A DNA stretch of 64,000 nucleotides from contig CAIRXZ010000238.1 in the NCBI GenBank assembly GCA_903882645.1, forward strand, positions 1-64,000, written 5' to 3'. The notes beneath the pieces are model-generated. The model saw nothing but the letters and a program-made list of their open reading frames with translations, did no database searches and was not told where the DNA came from. Positions 27,481 to 36,575 of this stretch are shown here, piece by piece. The translations under genes were made by a program, and so were the position numbers. How positions within the stretch are numbered: position 1 is the stretch's first letter; every line of letters begins with the position of its first letter. Origin of the DNA: an uncultured Acidobacteriia bacterium. GTDB lineage: Bacteria; Acidobacteriota; Terriglobia; Bryobacterales; Bryobacteraceae.

Positions 27481-28560
27481 ATGCGCGCAATGGCGAAGCC
27501 GGGTCACGATTCGAATCTGGATATCCTGCGCTCGGCCGCGGTGCTAGCGGTCTTCCTGAGCCACGCGCTGGAGGTGACTGCCGGCTGCGCATTCGGAGAG
27601 CACCTTGCCTATGGCGTGGAGACTTTCTCCCTTGGGCGAATCGGCGTCCTGCTGTTCTTTGTCCACACCAGCCTGGTTCTAATGCAGTCCCTTGAGCGGG
27701 CCGCGACAAACCTGGCCGATTGGCCGCTGGTCAAGTACTTCTATGTCCGGAGAGCATTTCGCATTTACCCGTTGAGCGTTTGCCTGATCTTGCTTTCCAT
27801 CGCATTCTCGGTCCCGGCGAACGCTTTGGGCGTTCCCTACGGATGGCACGGAGTGAAGTGGGCCTTGGCGAACCTCCTGCTCATCCAAAACATCACCGGC
27901 GCGGTTGTAATTTCGAGTCCTTTGTGGAGCTTGCCGTACGAGGTGCAGATGTACCTCGTGCTGCCGATCCTGTTCCCGTTGGTGAGAGCGCCCAGGGGCG
28001 GCGCTCGCCTCATTCTGATCTACATCGTTGCCGCGCCGCTTAGCCTGTTCAATCCGCTGTTTCTCTACGCGCCGTGCTTCCTCGCGGGGGTGATCGCCTA
28101 TAAACTGCTCGGAACAGTCCGGCCGCGTCTTCCAGCCTGGCTGTGGCTCCCCGCGGTCGTGGGCGCGGTGGCGTTCTACCTGTCGAGGCCGTACTCCGAG
28201 TCGAGCTGGTTAAAGGATGTCTCTATTTGCCTTATTGTTGGCGCGTCGATTCCGCTGTTCAAGAGAAACCGCGGTCCGATCGCCGCCGCCGCTTCGCAGA
28301 TAGCCAAGTACTCGTACGGCATTTATCTTTGCCACACGCCGGTTCTATGGCTGGTCTATCGCAAGCTGACGATTCCCGGCTGGCAGCGGCCTATCTGGAC
28401 CGTGATCGCAACGGGCGTCGTCTCCGTGGCTTGTTACCACGCGATTGAGGCCCCCCTAATCCGGATTGGCACGCGACTCGCAATCGGGATGTCCGTGAAG
28501 CCGAGGGCCCCGGCCCCAGTATGCCCTCAGTGGCCGTCCGCGGAGACCCGGCCGGCGTAA
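27481..28560 (+). CDS. Acyltransferase 3 family membrane protein (OafA/YrhL type)
   Basis: 359 residues, about ten hydrophobic segments. Family motifs are LDILRSAAVLAVFLSHALE (the catalytic His in the first helix), YFYVRRAFRIYPL (the R-x-R-IYP motif) and SPLWSLPYEVQMYLVLP. These enzymes O-acetylate surface polysaccharides or lipids. ATG 27481 and ATG 27490 are both possible, and neither has a strong ribosome site. The gene ends 34 bases inside the convergent gene. Confidence 0.87.
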   Translation: MRAMAKPGHDSNLDILRSAAVLAVFLSHALEVTAGCAFGEHLAYGVETFSLGRIGVLLFFVHTSLVLMQSLERAATNLADWPLVKYFYVRRAFRIYPLSVCLILLSIAFSVPANALGVPYGWHGVKWALANLLLIQNITGAVVISSPLWSLPYEVQMYLVLPILFPLVRAPRGGARLILIYIVAAPLSLFNPLFLYAPCFLAGVIAYKLLGTVRPRLPAWLWLPAVVGAVAFYLSRPYSESSWLKDVSICLIVGASIPLFKRNRGPIAAAASQIAKYSYGIYLCHTPVLWLVYRKLTIPGWQRPIWTVIATGVVSVACYHAIEAPLIRIGTRLAIGMSVKPRAPAPVCPQWPSAETRPA

Positions 28561-29750
28561 CGATGTTCCAGAGCCAGGCGAGCGTAACGCCAAAGCACGA
28601 CGCCCATCGCAATCCAGCAAACGAAGCCCATGAGGATAAGCATTGTGAAGTGCTTCGCGGTCAGCAGGTCGGCGTAGGCGTTGGCGTGCCACCCTCCGGC
28701 GGCTTCCGTGTACACGGCGATCATAAATGCGCCGGCGATGGCGTAGTATGCCGCCGCCGGCTGGATTCCCAGAGCCACAATCCAGGGGACCGTCCAGGCA
28801 AGGTACTGGAGGCCGAATCCGGGCGAGAGGAACAGGAAAAGAAACGTGATCGCGCCGCATTGCACAAAAAGAGAAGGACGAGAAGCGAGCGCCTTGAACA
28901 CAAACGGCAACAAGGCCGCCGCCAACAGCGCAGCCCACCTGGCGACGGGAGCGTACAGATCGTGAATGCCGGCCATCCCCATCGTCTTGAGCAGGCCGGA
29001 GAGGAAATAGAAGCCCCACAATCCCGTGGCGCTGCCATAACTCAGCATCGTTCGCAGGATCAGCCCCGGATATCGCGCCAGCCAGGGCATCGACGCCGCA
29101 ACCCAGGTGGCGGCGGCGATGGCGGCCCATCTGGCCCTTACCGTGTTGCGGGGCAGGTAGACGATCATCGCCGGCAGGTAGATCAGGGGAACAAGCTTGA
29201 TACTGGCGGCCAAACCGAACGCAACGGCCGCCCAGCCTGGACGCCTTCGCTCCACCAGCAAGACGGTCAGCGCCACAAAGAACACCATAATTGGATCCGT
29301 GTTCCCGTGAAATCCCGAAACCAGTACGGAGATGGGCGAGAGCGCGAGCAATAGGATCGAACCTGCGGTCCCTGCGCCGCGGAAGAGCGACCAGACCACC
29401 GCCACTGTACCAACGTCCGCAAGCGCGCACAGCAGCCGCATCCAGAAAGCGAGCGGCAAACCGGAGACATCCTGGAGGATTCCCAACCCATATAGCCCGG
29501 AGACAACGCCCGGCGGGTGGATGAAAGGTTGCCTTTGGTAGAGTTTCCCCGAAGGGGAAGCGTACTGAACGCCTTCGCGGTACAAGTTGGCAGGGCCCTC
29601 AATCCTCAAGATCGAGAGATCGTGCGTCCAGGTGAGGGCGTCGTTGGCGCCAACGGTGGTAAGGGCGAGAAACGCCTTGGCTAACAAGGCGGCGACGACA
29701 GCCCACGCTGGAAAACGCGTGGACGGGATCTCCGCGGCGTCCGCTGGCAT
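28527..29750 (-). CDS. GT87/DUF2029-like membrane mannosyltransferase
   Basis: 407 residues, ten or more hydrophobic segments. Features of the polyprenol-phosphate-mannose-dependent GT-C fold: an acidic motif in the first loop (NDALTWTHDLSILR), IHPPGVVSGLYG, SGFHGNTDPIMVFFVAL and LAASIKLVPLIYLP, the last two typical of GT87/PIG-M-like proteins. Acceptor unknown. Tail-to-tail overlap of 34 bases with the acyltransferase. Together they suggest a surface glycan decoration pair. Confidence 0.8.
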   Translation of the reverse strand: MPADAAEIPSTRFPAWAVVAALLAKAFLALTTVGANDALTWTHDLSILRIEGPANLYREGVQYASPSGKLYQRQPFIHPPGVVSGLYGLGILQDVSGLPLAFWMRLLCALADVGTVAVVWSLFRGAGTAGSILLLALSPISVLVSGFHGNTDPIMVFFVALTVLLVERRRPGWAAVAFGLAASIKLVPLIYLPAMIVYLPRNTVRARWAAIAAATWVAASMPWLARYPGLILRTMLSYGSATGLWGFYFLSGLLKTMGMAGIHDLYAPVARWAALLAAALLPFVFKALASRPSLFVQCGAITFLFLFLSPGFGLQYLAWTVPWIVALGIQPAAAYYAIAGAFMIAVYTEAAGGWHANAYADLLTAKHFTMLILMGFVCWIAMGVVLWRYARLALEHRYAGRVSADGH

Positions 29751-29823
29751 CGGTGATCGCTCCTCATGACGATGTTAACGCCGAATCGCCCGCGGGCGGC
29801 GCTCGACACACGATCCGTCGGGC

Positions 29824-31212
29824 CTACGCGGTTGTATAGGTGTCCGCGGAAGCCGTCGAATCTTCTTCTTCGGGATCCTTGATGAGACGATGCATATAGG
29901 TCCTGGAAATGTGGAGGCTGCGGGCCGCGAGAGTCTTGTTTCCGTTGTATTCCTGAAGGGCCTTGTGCACGACCTTGAGTTTGTAATCGTGCATTTGCTC
30001 TTCGAAGGAAGCTCCGGGCAGAGCGTCCCCCAGGCCCAACAGGTCCGGTTGCTGCATTGCCGCTGGAAGATCCTTGGGTTGGATGGCGTCGTCGTCGCAC
30101 AATATGATGGCGCCCTGGATAACGCTCTCCAGTTCACGGACGTTTCCCGGCCACCTATATTCAAGCAGCAGCGCCATGGCATTCACCGTCACTCGGGTCA
30201 TCGGCTTTTGGTAGAGATCCGAGTACTCCTTCAAGAAATGCTGAGCCAGCGTTGGAATATCTTCCGTATGGTCCCGAAGCGGGGGGGACTTGATTCCCAT
30301 GACGTTGACTCTGTAATACAGATCCTCGCGAAACGTTCCTTCTTCCACCATCCGGAGCAGGTTCCTGTGCGTGGCGAATAGCAGGCGGGCCGGCAGCGGG
30401 ATCAGTTGGCTGCTTCCCAGGCGGCTGAATACCCTCTCCTGCAGCACCCGCAGCAGCTTGACCTGCGTGTGCGCGCTGAACTCCCCAATCTCGTCGAAGA
30501 AGAGCGTTCCGTTGCCGGCCTCTTCCAGGAACCCTTTTCGCCTGGCGGCCGCGTCCGTGAACGCTCCCTTTTCGGCGCCGAACAACTCCGCCTCGATCAG
30601 CGTATCCGGAATGGCCCCGCACGAAACCGCGACGAATGGGCGTCCCTTCCGGGCGCCCAGGCTATGAATCGCGCGGGCGATCAACTCCTTGCCGGTCCCG
30701 GTTTCGCCGGTGATGAGCACGGCGGCATCCAGATTGGCCACGCGCCGGATCAGGCCGTAGACCACCTGGGCTCGCGCGCTGGAACCGATCAGTTGGTCGC
30801 AATTGGAAGGAACCGACGCCTCGCGCGCACGTTCAGACTCACGCTTCAGGACGGCGAATTCGTACGCCCGGCGGACGACAATCTTGAGTTCCGGCAGGAC
30901 AGGCGGCTTTCGGATGTAGTTGTAGACGCCGCGCTCCACAAGGTCCAGCGCGATTTCCCTGCTGTCCCTGTCCGCCATCACCACCACCGGAGCACCACAA
31001 TCGCGGATCTCGTCGAAGAACCCGAGTTGGTTCTGAATCGCGGATGAATTGGAATCCAGGTCCTGGATGAGAACGTCGCACCGTTTTTGCGAAATGGCTT
31101 CCTTTATGGCGCTTGATCGGCGTTCGATGAGAAGAGAGAAGTCGGCGCCGAGCGTCGCCGCGAGTAGGGCGTGCATATCGGCGTCTTGGGAATACAGCAA
31201 CAGACGGATCAT
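29824..31212 (-). CDS. Sigma54-dependent response regulator (NtrC family)
   Basis: 462 residues. Receiver-like domain 1-115 that lacks the usual N-terminal acidic pair (LLLYSQDAD) but keeps an Asp at VLIQDLD; it may not be phosphorylated normally. AAA+ domain at about 140-375: Walker A GETGTGKE, Walker B TLFFDEIGEF, and the sigma54-contact loop reads GAFTDA instead of GAFTGA. The C-terminal Fis-type helix-turn-helix is NKTLAARSLHISRTYMHRLI. No kinase gene is adjacent on the same side. It might activate genes in this window from sigma54 promoters, but I found no convincing -24/-12 site. Confidence 0.9.
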   Translation of the reverse strand: MIRLLLYSQDADMHALLAATLGADFSLLIERRSSAIKEAISQKRCDVLIQDLDSNSSAIQNQLGFFDEIRDCGAPVVVMADRDSREIALDLVERGVYNYIRKPPVLPELKIVVRRAYEFAVLKRESERAREASVPSNCDQLIGSSARAQVVYGLIRRVANLDAAVLITGETGTGKELIARAIHSLGARKGRPFVAVSCGAIPDTLIEAELFGAEKGAFTDAAARRKGFLEEAGNGTLFFDEIGEFSAHTQVKLLRVLQERVFSRLGSSQLIPLPARLLFATHRNLLRMVEEGTFREDLYYRVNVMGIKSPPLRDHTEDIPTLAQHFLKEYSDLYQKPMTRVTVNAMALLLEYRWPGNVRELESVIQGAIILCDDDAIQPKDLPAAMQQPDLLGLGDALPGASFEEQMHDYKLKVVHKALQEYNGNKTLAARSLHISRTYMHRLIKDPEEEDSTASADTYTTA

Positions 31213-31411
31213 TCAAAGTCAATAGAACTCTGAGATTCTTCTATTATGATAGCCCCAACGGGTTATGAAATAGTCCATGAAATACGATTCTTCTGTAGAA
31301 CTGATCGGGGTTTCTTGTAATGGTTTATTCTACAAACATGCACCGGCGCCCCTTGGGCGACGCGCATGGCCGGCAAGGACGGAGGTACGGGAAGACTGGC
31401 GGGGGGCTAAC
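31213..31411 (-). promoter_or_regulatory. AT-rich upstream region of the sigma54 activator, with repeated motifs
   Basis: This is the most AT-rich intergenic segment nearby. GATTCTTCT occurs at 31234 and 31286, and TAGAACT at 31224 and about 31297, giving two similarly built blocks 52-73 bases apart. TATCATAAT on the minus strand is a possible -10 element. The repeats could be binding sites for autoregulation, but this is inferred from pattern only. Confidence 0.3.
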
Positions 31412-32044
31412 CTAATCGGTAAGATCGTTGGAAAGCGCATAATGCATCAGCTCGGCGGTGGTCCTCATGTTCATCTTTTCCAGGATGCGGGCCCGGTACG
31501 TGCTGATGGTCGTCAGGCTCAAATGGAGTTCTTCGGCTATCTGCGTGGGCGTTCTGCCGGAGCCGAGGAGCCGCAGAACCTGGAATTCCCGGTTGGAGAG
31601 ATTCTCGTGCGGCTGCCGGCCGGAGTCCGGCTTCAGGCGCGCCGCGAGGTCCTCTCCCATCTCCGGGCTTACGTACAGGCGCCCCGCTAGAACCTGGCTG
31701 ATCGCCCGTACCAGGTCGTTCGGCGCGCTCATCTTGTTCACGTAGCCGGAGGCGCCGGCCATGAGCGCCCGCTTCCCGTATTGCGCCTCGGGATGGATGC
31801 TCAACACCAGCACGGGGAGGTTGGGTCGCGCGCGCTTGATCTCTTTGAGGGCATCCAGGCCGCTCCGCCCCGGCATCGTGATATCCATCATCACCAGGTC
31901 CCAATCCCGGCGTTCCACTTCCTCGAGGGCCTCTTGCCCTGTCCTCGCTTCGCCGCACTGGACGCCTGCGATCGCGTTGGTCAGGATGTCCCCTAGTCCC
32001 TTCCGCACCACAGGATGATCGTCGGCTATGAGGATCCTAATCAC
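31412..32044 (-). CDS. NarL/FixJ-family response regulator
   Basis: 210 residues. Receiver with ILIADDHPVVRKG, Asp in LVMMDITMPGRSG and Lys near YVNKMSAP. A linker leads to a LuxR-type helix-turn-helix: LSNREFQVLRLLGSGRTPTQ and LHLSLTTISTYRARILEKMN. Its start overlaps the end of the kinase gene by eight bases, making a NarX/NarL-like pair. Confidence 0.94.
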   Translation of the reverse strand: MIRILIADDHPVVRKGLGDILTNAIAGVQCGEARTGQEALEEVERRDWDLVMMDITMPGRSGLDALKEIKRARPNLPVLVLSIHPEAQYGKRALMAGASGYVNKMSAPNDLVRAISQVLAGRLYVSPEMGEDLAARLKPDSGRQPHENLSNREFQVLRLLGSGRTPTQIAEELHLSLTTISTYRARILEKMNMRTTAELMHYALSNDLTD

Positions 32045-34223
32045 TTCCCTGCGCTTTCCTTCGGCCGGCTGGTATCCAGGCGATCACGGCCGCGCCTTCT
32101 CCGGGCGAACTCGCGATGGTCAGGCGGCCATCGAGGCGGAGCGCCCGTTCCCTCATTCCCAGGATTCCGAGCGATCTGCCGTGTGCGAGCTGCGCCTCAT
32201 GGAAGCCTCTTCCGTTGTCGCGAACCTCCAGGCGCAGGCCGCCGTCGTCCTCGGCCAGCCGGACGCCGAATTCCGTCGCTTCCGCGTGCCGCGCGATGTT
32301 CGTCAGCGCCTCCCGCAGGATCCGATAGAGCGCCGTGGCCGCCTCCGGGTCGATCGCGAGGTCTTCCCGCGGCGTCTCCAGCGCGCACTTCATTCCGGTG
32401 TGCCCCGCGAAATCCTGAGCCGCCCATTCCACCGCGGCCGCCAACCCGAGGTCGTCCAGCACTCCGGGCCGGAGCTCCGTCGAAATTCGCCAAACGGACT
32501 GAATCGCGCCGTCCGCCAGATCCATGATGCTCCGACACCTCCTGGCGCGCTCCTGCGCTCGCACCGGCAGGTTACGGAGCAAGGCGCTAGCGTCGATCTT
32601 GATAGCGGTCAAGGCCTGCCCCAGCTCATCGTGGATCGCGCGCGCTAATCGCCCTCGTTCCTCTTCCCGGACGCTTTCCGCTTTTGCGACCGCGTGCTTC
32701 CGCTCGGTGATGTCTTCGAGGAAGCCCTCGTAACCGGCTGGCCGTCCGCCCCTTTGACGGACTTTCCGGCCGGCAAGCAGCACCCAAATCGTGGTTCCAT
32801 CCTTGCGCTTCAACCGGCACTCATGCCTCCGGACCACTTCCTGAGCCTCGACTAGTCTTAGAAACTCCAACCGCTCGTCCGGGTCTGCCCACACTTGACG
32901 GGCTGTGTCGGCGACCGCGGAAACGAGATCCTCCACCGAGTCGTAGCCTAGCATACTCGCCAGGGCTGGATTCGCGCCTAACAGGTCGCCAGCTAGCGAT
33001 GTTCGATAGATTCCGTCGATCGCGCCCTCGAATAAGCGCTGATAATCGTCCTCGGCTTCCCGTCGCGCAGCCTCTGCCGCTTCCCGCTCTGTGATGTCCT
33101 TTCCGAAGACCGAAATGCCTATCGTTTCACCATCGTGGACGATCGGGTTGAAAACCATTTCCAGGGTTCGGCCACCGACTCGCGTGTACTTCTCCTGGAA
33201 TGAGCCTTCCTTCAGCGCACGCTCGTATAACGCAAGAAACAGCGCCGCTCTCGCGGGCGGCAGCAGGTCCGCCGGTCCCATCCCCACTGCCGCCCGGACG
33301 CCATAATCGCGCAGGAACCCCTCAGACAATGCCCTGTTGAGCGTCAACAGCCGGTAGTTAAGATCCACCGACCATACAAAGTCCTCAGTACTCTCGATCA
33401 AGGCCGAAAGGTAGGCTTCGCTGCGCCGCAACCGTTCTTTCGCCCCCTTCTGCTCCGTGATGTCCTGGAAGATCGCCACGAAGCGGTAGACTTCGCCGGC
33501 GGCATCCCGGACAGAGAAGCCGCGATCCCGAATCCAGCGTACGGATCCGTCCGGGTGGATCACGCGGTACTCTCTTTCCTTGGGGCTCGAGTTCTGGAAA
33601 TGCCCTTCAGACGCGTCCTGAAAAAACCGCCGGTCTTCCGGATGTATGGCGTCTATGAAAGATCGCGTATCCCGATACAGGCTCTCGCAGGTCCTGCCCC
33701 AGATCCGTTCGTACGCCGGACTCACATAGAGCGTTTGCCGGGCCTTGGGGTCCACTACCCAGAACACTTCGTCAAAATGCTCGGCAAGTTCCTGGATCCT
33801 CCGCTCGCTCTCGCACAGCGCGTGTTGGGTTCGTTTCTGCTCCGTGATGTCTTCGGCGATAACCAACGCGCAACTGGACGAACCAAGACCGGCTGGGATC
33901 GGCGATACGGTCAGCCGAACCCAGATCAGGCTCCCATCCTTGCGCCGGTACCGTTTCTCGGCCCGATATTGCCGGACGGCTCCCGTGCCCAGTTGGCTCA
34001 AGCGGTCGAGGGTGGCGAGCCGGCCGGCTTCCTCCGTTAGATCCAGAGGCGTCAGTTCCCGAAGCTCGGCCTCGGTATAGCCGGTGATCCCCTGGTAAGC
34101 GGAGTTGGCCATCAGAAATCGGCCACTGAGTTCGGCTACGGCCATTCCGACGGGAGAATTCTCGTAAATGTGTTCAATCCAACGATCCGGGGAGGGGATC
34201 CCCTGCGCTTGCTCGCCACTCAT
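32037..34223 (-). CDS. Multi-PAS sensor histidine kinase of the NarX/HisKA_3 type
   Basis: About 728 residues from ATG 34223; an in-frame start at 34301 adds a Cys/Ala-rich stretch with no homology. Four or five PAS/PAC repeats (IYENSPVGMAVAEL, FDEVFWVVDPKARQTLYVS, ESTEDFVWSVDLNYRLLTLN, LFEGAIDGIYRTSLAGDL), each followed by a PAC segment ending in DITE. HisKA_3 follows with RLARAIHDELGQALTAIK, then an HATPase with NIARHAEATEF and DNGRGF. No membrane segment, so it senses a cytoplasmic signal. It forms an operon with the NarL-type regulator. Confidence 0.93.
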   Translation of the reverse strand: MSGEQAQGIPSPDRWIEHIYENSPVGMAVAELSGRFLMANSAYQGITGYTEAELRELTPLDLTEEAGRLATLDRLSQLGTGAVRQYRAEKRYRRKDGSLIWVRLTVSPIPAGLGSSSCALVIAEDITEQKRTQHALCESERRIQELAEHFDEVFWVVDPKARQTLYVSPAYERIWGRTCESLYRDTRSFIDAIHPEDRRFFQDASEGHFQNSSPKEREYRVIHPDGSVRWIRDRGFSVRDAAGEVYRFVAIFQDITEQKGAKERLRRSEAYLSALIESTEDFVWSVDLNYRLLTLNRALSEGFLRDYGVRAAVGMGPADLLPPARAALFLALYERALKEGSFQEKYTRVGGRTLEMVFNPIVHDGETIGISVFGKDITEREAAEAARREAEDDYQRLFEGAIDGIYRTSLAGDLLGANPALASMLGYDSVEDLVSAVADTARQVWADPDERLEFLRLVEAQEVVRRHECRLKRKDGTTIWVLLAGRKVRQRGGRPAGYEGFLEDITERKHAVAKAESVREEERGRLARAIHDELGQALTAIKIDASALLRNLPVRAQERARRCRSIMDLADGAIQSVWRISTELRPGVLDDLGLAAAVEWAAQDFAGHTGMKCALETPREDLAIDPEAATALYRILREALTNIARHAEATEFGVRLAEDDGGLRLEVRDNGRGFHEAQLAHGRSLGILGMRERALRLDGRLTIASSPGEGAAVIAWIPAGRRKAQGSD

Positions 34224-34490
34224 GCGGCCCTTCAATGCCGACTCCGTTTCCGGCGCCGTGCAACAGGCGCGGGAACTCGCCGCGCATATTCTACTGTACA
34301 ACTAGTCCCCCGACAAGTAGGTAATGTCCTATGCCGTACGGGAATGAGCGGCGCCGTTCCGCCGGCATTCCGTTGCATTAGCCATGCGCCGCTCGACGAC
34401 CTTCTTGCAGATCGCGAGCCGCCCGATGCCAGCGCCGGGGAACCCCCCTGGTGTTCCATCGCGGTCCGCCATTACCTCACAACCCTTCCG

Positions 34491-34620
34491 GTGTCTTCGC
34501 GGGGATACTTCGCCGCAGAGGGACTGGAAGCAGTTGTCCACAGCACCGGCCAGAAGCGGCTACGCAACTGCTTGATTCTCATGGCAGGGCGGCCATCTCG
34601 ACCCACGGGCATCCAATTGC
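34491..34620 (+). repeat. 130-bp direct repeat, copy 1
   Basis: The segment from GTGTCTTCGCGGGGATAC to GGGCATCCAATTGC matches 35522-35650 over its length, including GGACTGGAAGCAGTTGTCCA and CTTGATTCTCATGG. The stretch 34224-34868 contains no intact gene. Outside this repeat and the cpaB remnant I see nothing in it. Confidence 0.85.
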
Positions 34621-34623
34621 ATT

Positions 34624-34770
34624 CTTGTGAATGAGTGTTCCAACCGCAAGATCCCGAGCGGCCACCACAGGTTCCGCAGTCTTGGGCGCCTTTCCGGCGC
34701 TCGCTTCGGTTCCAACTGCCCAATGGACCGGATGAGTGGCGCAAATGGATAGCACGAACCTGGCGCCGAG
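34624..34770 (-). pseudogene. Inverted remnant of the cpaB N-terminus
   Basis: Read on the minus strand, this stretch translates to VLSICATHPVHWAVGTEASA and then AEPVVAARDLAVGTLIHKN. The intact CpaB at 35694 reads VLSACASYLVYRAVKTRAAV and then VEVVVAARDLAVGTLIRDA at residues 18-55. The match is nearly continuous, then is lost at the junction with repeat copy 1. It lies about 1 kb from the intact gene in opposite orientation, a scar of rearrangement. Confidence 0.8.
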
Positions 34771-34868
34771 ATCCTCTGGCAGCCGGCCCAACGGCAGGCG
34801 ATTTGGGCATCCGCTTCGTGGGCCGTAGCGCGGACAATCCGGAGCGCGGCGAGAGACTGGAGAAGGCC

Positions 34869-35291
34869 GTGGTATCGGAGAACAGAATTCGGATCGTGCT
34901 CTACACGCAGCACTCGTTTGTCGCACAAGGATTGGCCGCGGTCTTCCGCACCCACGCGGATCTGGAACTGGCGGCATGCCTGGATACTCTATCCGGCACG
35001 CTCGACTGCCTGAAATCCATCCGACCGGACGTGCTGCTGGTCCACGTCTTATCGGGAATCCGTCTGTCGGATTTGTCCGAGATTCGGTCTGCCGGCAGCG
35101 GCTGCCAGGTCATCCTGTGGGGGCAGGAACTGGAGGGCAAGTTTGCCTTTCAAGCGATGCGGTTGGGTGCGCGCGGCATCCTTCCCGCTAACGCATCGAT
35201 CGACAACGTATTGGCGGCTCTGCGCAATGTCCATCGGGGCGCGCTGTGCTTTGGAAGAGGGTTCCTGTCCCAAATGTGCGATTGGGGATAA
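34869..35291 (+). CDS. Degenerate, truncated receiver-domain protein
   Basis: 140 residues from GTG 34869 (GGAGAAGG just upstream). The fold pattern is a NarL-type receiver: IRIVLYTQHSFVAQGLAAVF, RPDVLLVHVLSGI, AMRLGARGILPANASIDNV. The acidic pocket is YTQH, and the phosphoacceptor Asp is replaced by His (VLLVHVL). The frame stops just where a LuxR helix-turn-helix would normally begin. It may be a pseudo-receiver or the first half of a broken regulator. It lies between the two 130-bp repeats. Confidence 0.6.
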   Translation: MVSENRIRIVLYTQHSFVAQGLAAVFRTHADLELAACLDTLSGTLDCLKSIRPDVLLVHVLSGIRLSDLSEIRSAGSGCQVILWGQELEGKFAFQAMRLGARGILPANASIDNVLAALRNVHRGALCFGRGFLSQMCDWG

Positions 35292-35521
35292 TCGTCTTTC
35301 CATCAATGAGTTCTGGGTTCCCGGCGGCACAACGGGTCTATCCTGGCGGCGGGATCGCCCGGTGTACGGGCCGGCAGCGCCCCCGCATGCCCGATTTCAT
35401 CATGGCGATCGAAAACGCTCTCACCACCGGGCAGCCGGACCGGCCGTTTAACGAGTATCGGGCGAAAGCGGCGTTCCCTTTACCGTTTCGCTGTCGACGT
35501 CCCGCAGTCCCTTCAGAACGA

Positions 35522-35650
35522 GTGTCTTCGCGGGGATACTTTACCCACAGGGACTGGAAGCAGTTGTCCACACCGCCGGTCAGGCGCGGCCAGGCAACAG
35601 CTTGATTCTCATGGCGAAACGGTCATTCGGAACTACGGGCATCCAATTGC
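35522..35650 (+). repeat. 130-bp direct repeat, copy 2
   Basis: Second copy of the 34491-34620 repeat, ending 43 bases before the cpaB start. The 402-base stretch 35292-35693 otherwise shows no gene. Because it lies directly upstream of cpaB it may contain the promoter of the cpaB-cpaC operon, which would explain the cpaB fragment beside the other copy. Confidence 0.8.
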
Positions 35651-35693
35651 ACTCCAGGCTGTGCGCCGAGTCGTCGGCTGAAGGTACCCTTGA

Positions 35694-36575
35694 ATGAACC
35701 GGAGAGTGCTGGTCGTTATTGTGTGCGCGCTCGTCCTGTCCGCCTGCGCCAGTTATCTGGTGTATCGGGCAGTCAAGACCCGAGCGGCCGTTGGGAACGC
35801 GGTGCCGACCGTGGAAGTCGTCGTGGCTGCCCGGGATCTTGCAGTTGGAACGCTCATTCGCGACGCCGACTTGAAAATGGCCGTCTGGTACGGCGCACCG
35901 CCCAGAGGCGCAGCCCTCAAACCCGATGCCTTCCGGAACCGAGGCGTCGTTTCCCCGATCTACGAAGATGAGCTGGTGACCGAATCTCGGCTTGCGCCTT
36001 CAGGTTCGGGTGGCGGTTTGGCCGCCACGATTCCTCCCGGAATGCGAGCGTGCGCGGTAAGGGTGAACGAAGTGGTTGGCGTCGCGGGATTCGTTGTCCC
36101 CGGAATGCGCGTGGATGTGCTGATCACTGGGCTTCCGCCCGGAGGAAACCCGGTCGACGGACCCAGGGTACGGACGCTCCTACAGAACATTCAGGTCCTT
36201 TCCGCCGGTGTGAATTTTCAGAAAGATCGGGAAGGCAAGCCGGAACAAGCGCAGGTTGTCAATCTGCTGGTCGCGCCGGCCCAGGCGGAGATCCTCAGCC
36301 TCGCCAGCAACGAAACACATATTCAACTGGTGCTGCGGAATCCGATGGATACTCAGGTTGTCGCGCTACCGGGGACGATTCTGTCGACTCTCTTCGGCGG
36401 CGTGCGCACGCCGGAGCCGGTCCCATCCACCCGCGCTGAAAGCGCGCCGGCGCCAGTGCCTCCGGCAGCGCCGGCTGCCGCCGAACCTGCCGCGCCCGGT
36501 GTGTACAACATCGAGGTGTCGAACGGTTCCGTGCATACGAAAACCGGGTTCAGCCGGCCTGGAGGAGAACAGTGA
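35694..36575 (+). CDS. cpaB: CpaB/RcpC, periplasmic Flp pilus assembly protein
   Basis: 293 residues. An N-terminal anchor or lipoprotein-like signal (VIVCALVLSACASYL) is followed by the SAF domain (VVVAARDLAVGTLIRDADL) and the RcpC region (IPPGMRACAVRVNEVVGVAGFVVPGMRVDVLIT). The C-terminus is a Pro/Ala-rich linker. CpaB is thought to support the secretin. It is separated by 20 kb from the rest of the tad genes and overlaps cpaC by four bases (GTGA). Confidence 0.93.
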   Translation: MNRRVLVVIVCALVLSACASYLVYRAVKTRAAVGNAVPTVEVVVAARDLAVGTLIRDADLKMAVWYGAPPRGAALKPDAFRNRGVVSPIYEDELVTESRLAPSGSGGGLAATIPPGMRACAVRVNEVVGVAGFVVPGMRVDVLITGLPPGGNPVDGPRVRTLLQNIQVLSAGVNFQKDREGKPEQAQVVNLLVAPAQAEILSLASNETHIQLVLRNPMDTQVVALPGTILSTLFGGVRTPEPVPSTRAESAPAPVPPAAPAAAEPAAPGVYNIEVSNGSVHTKTGFSRPGGEQ

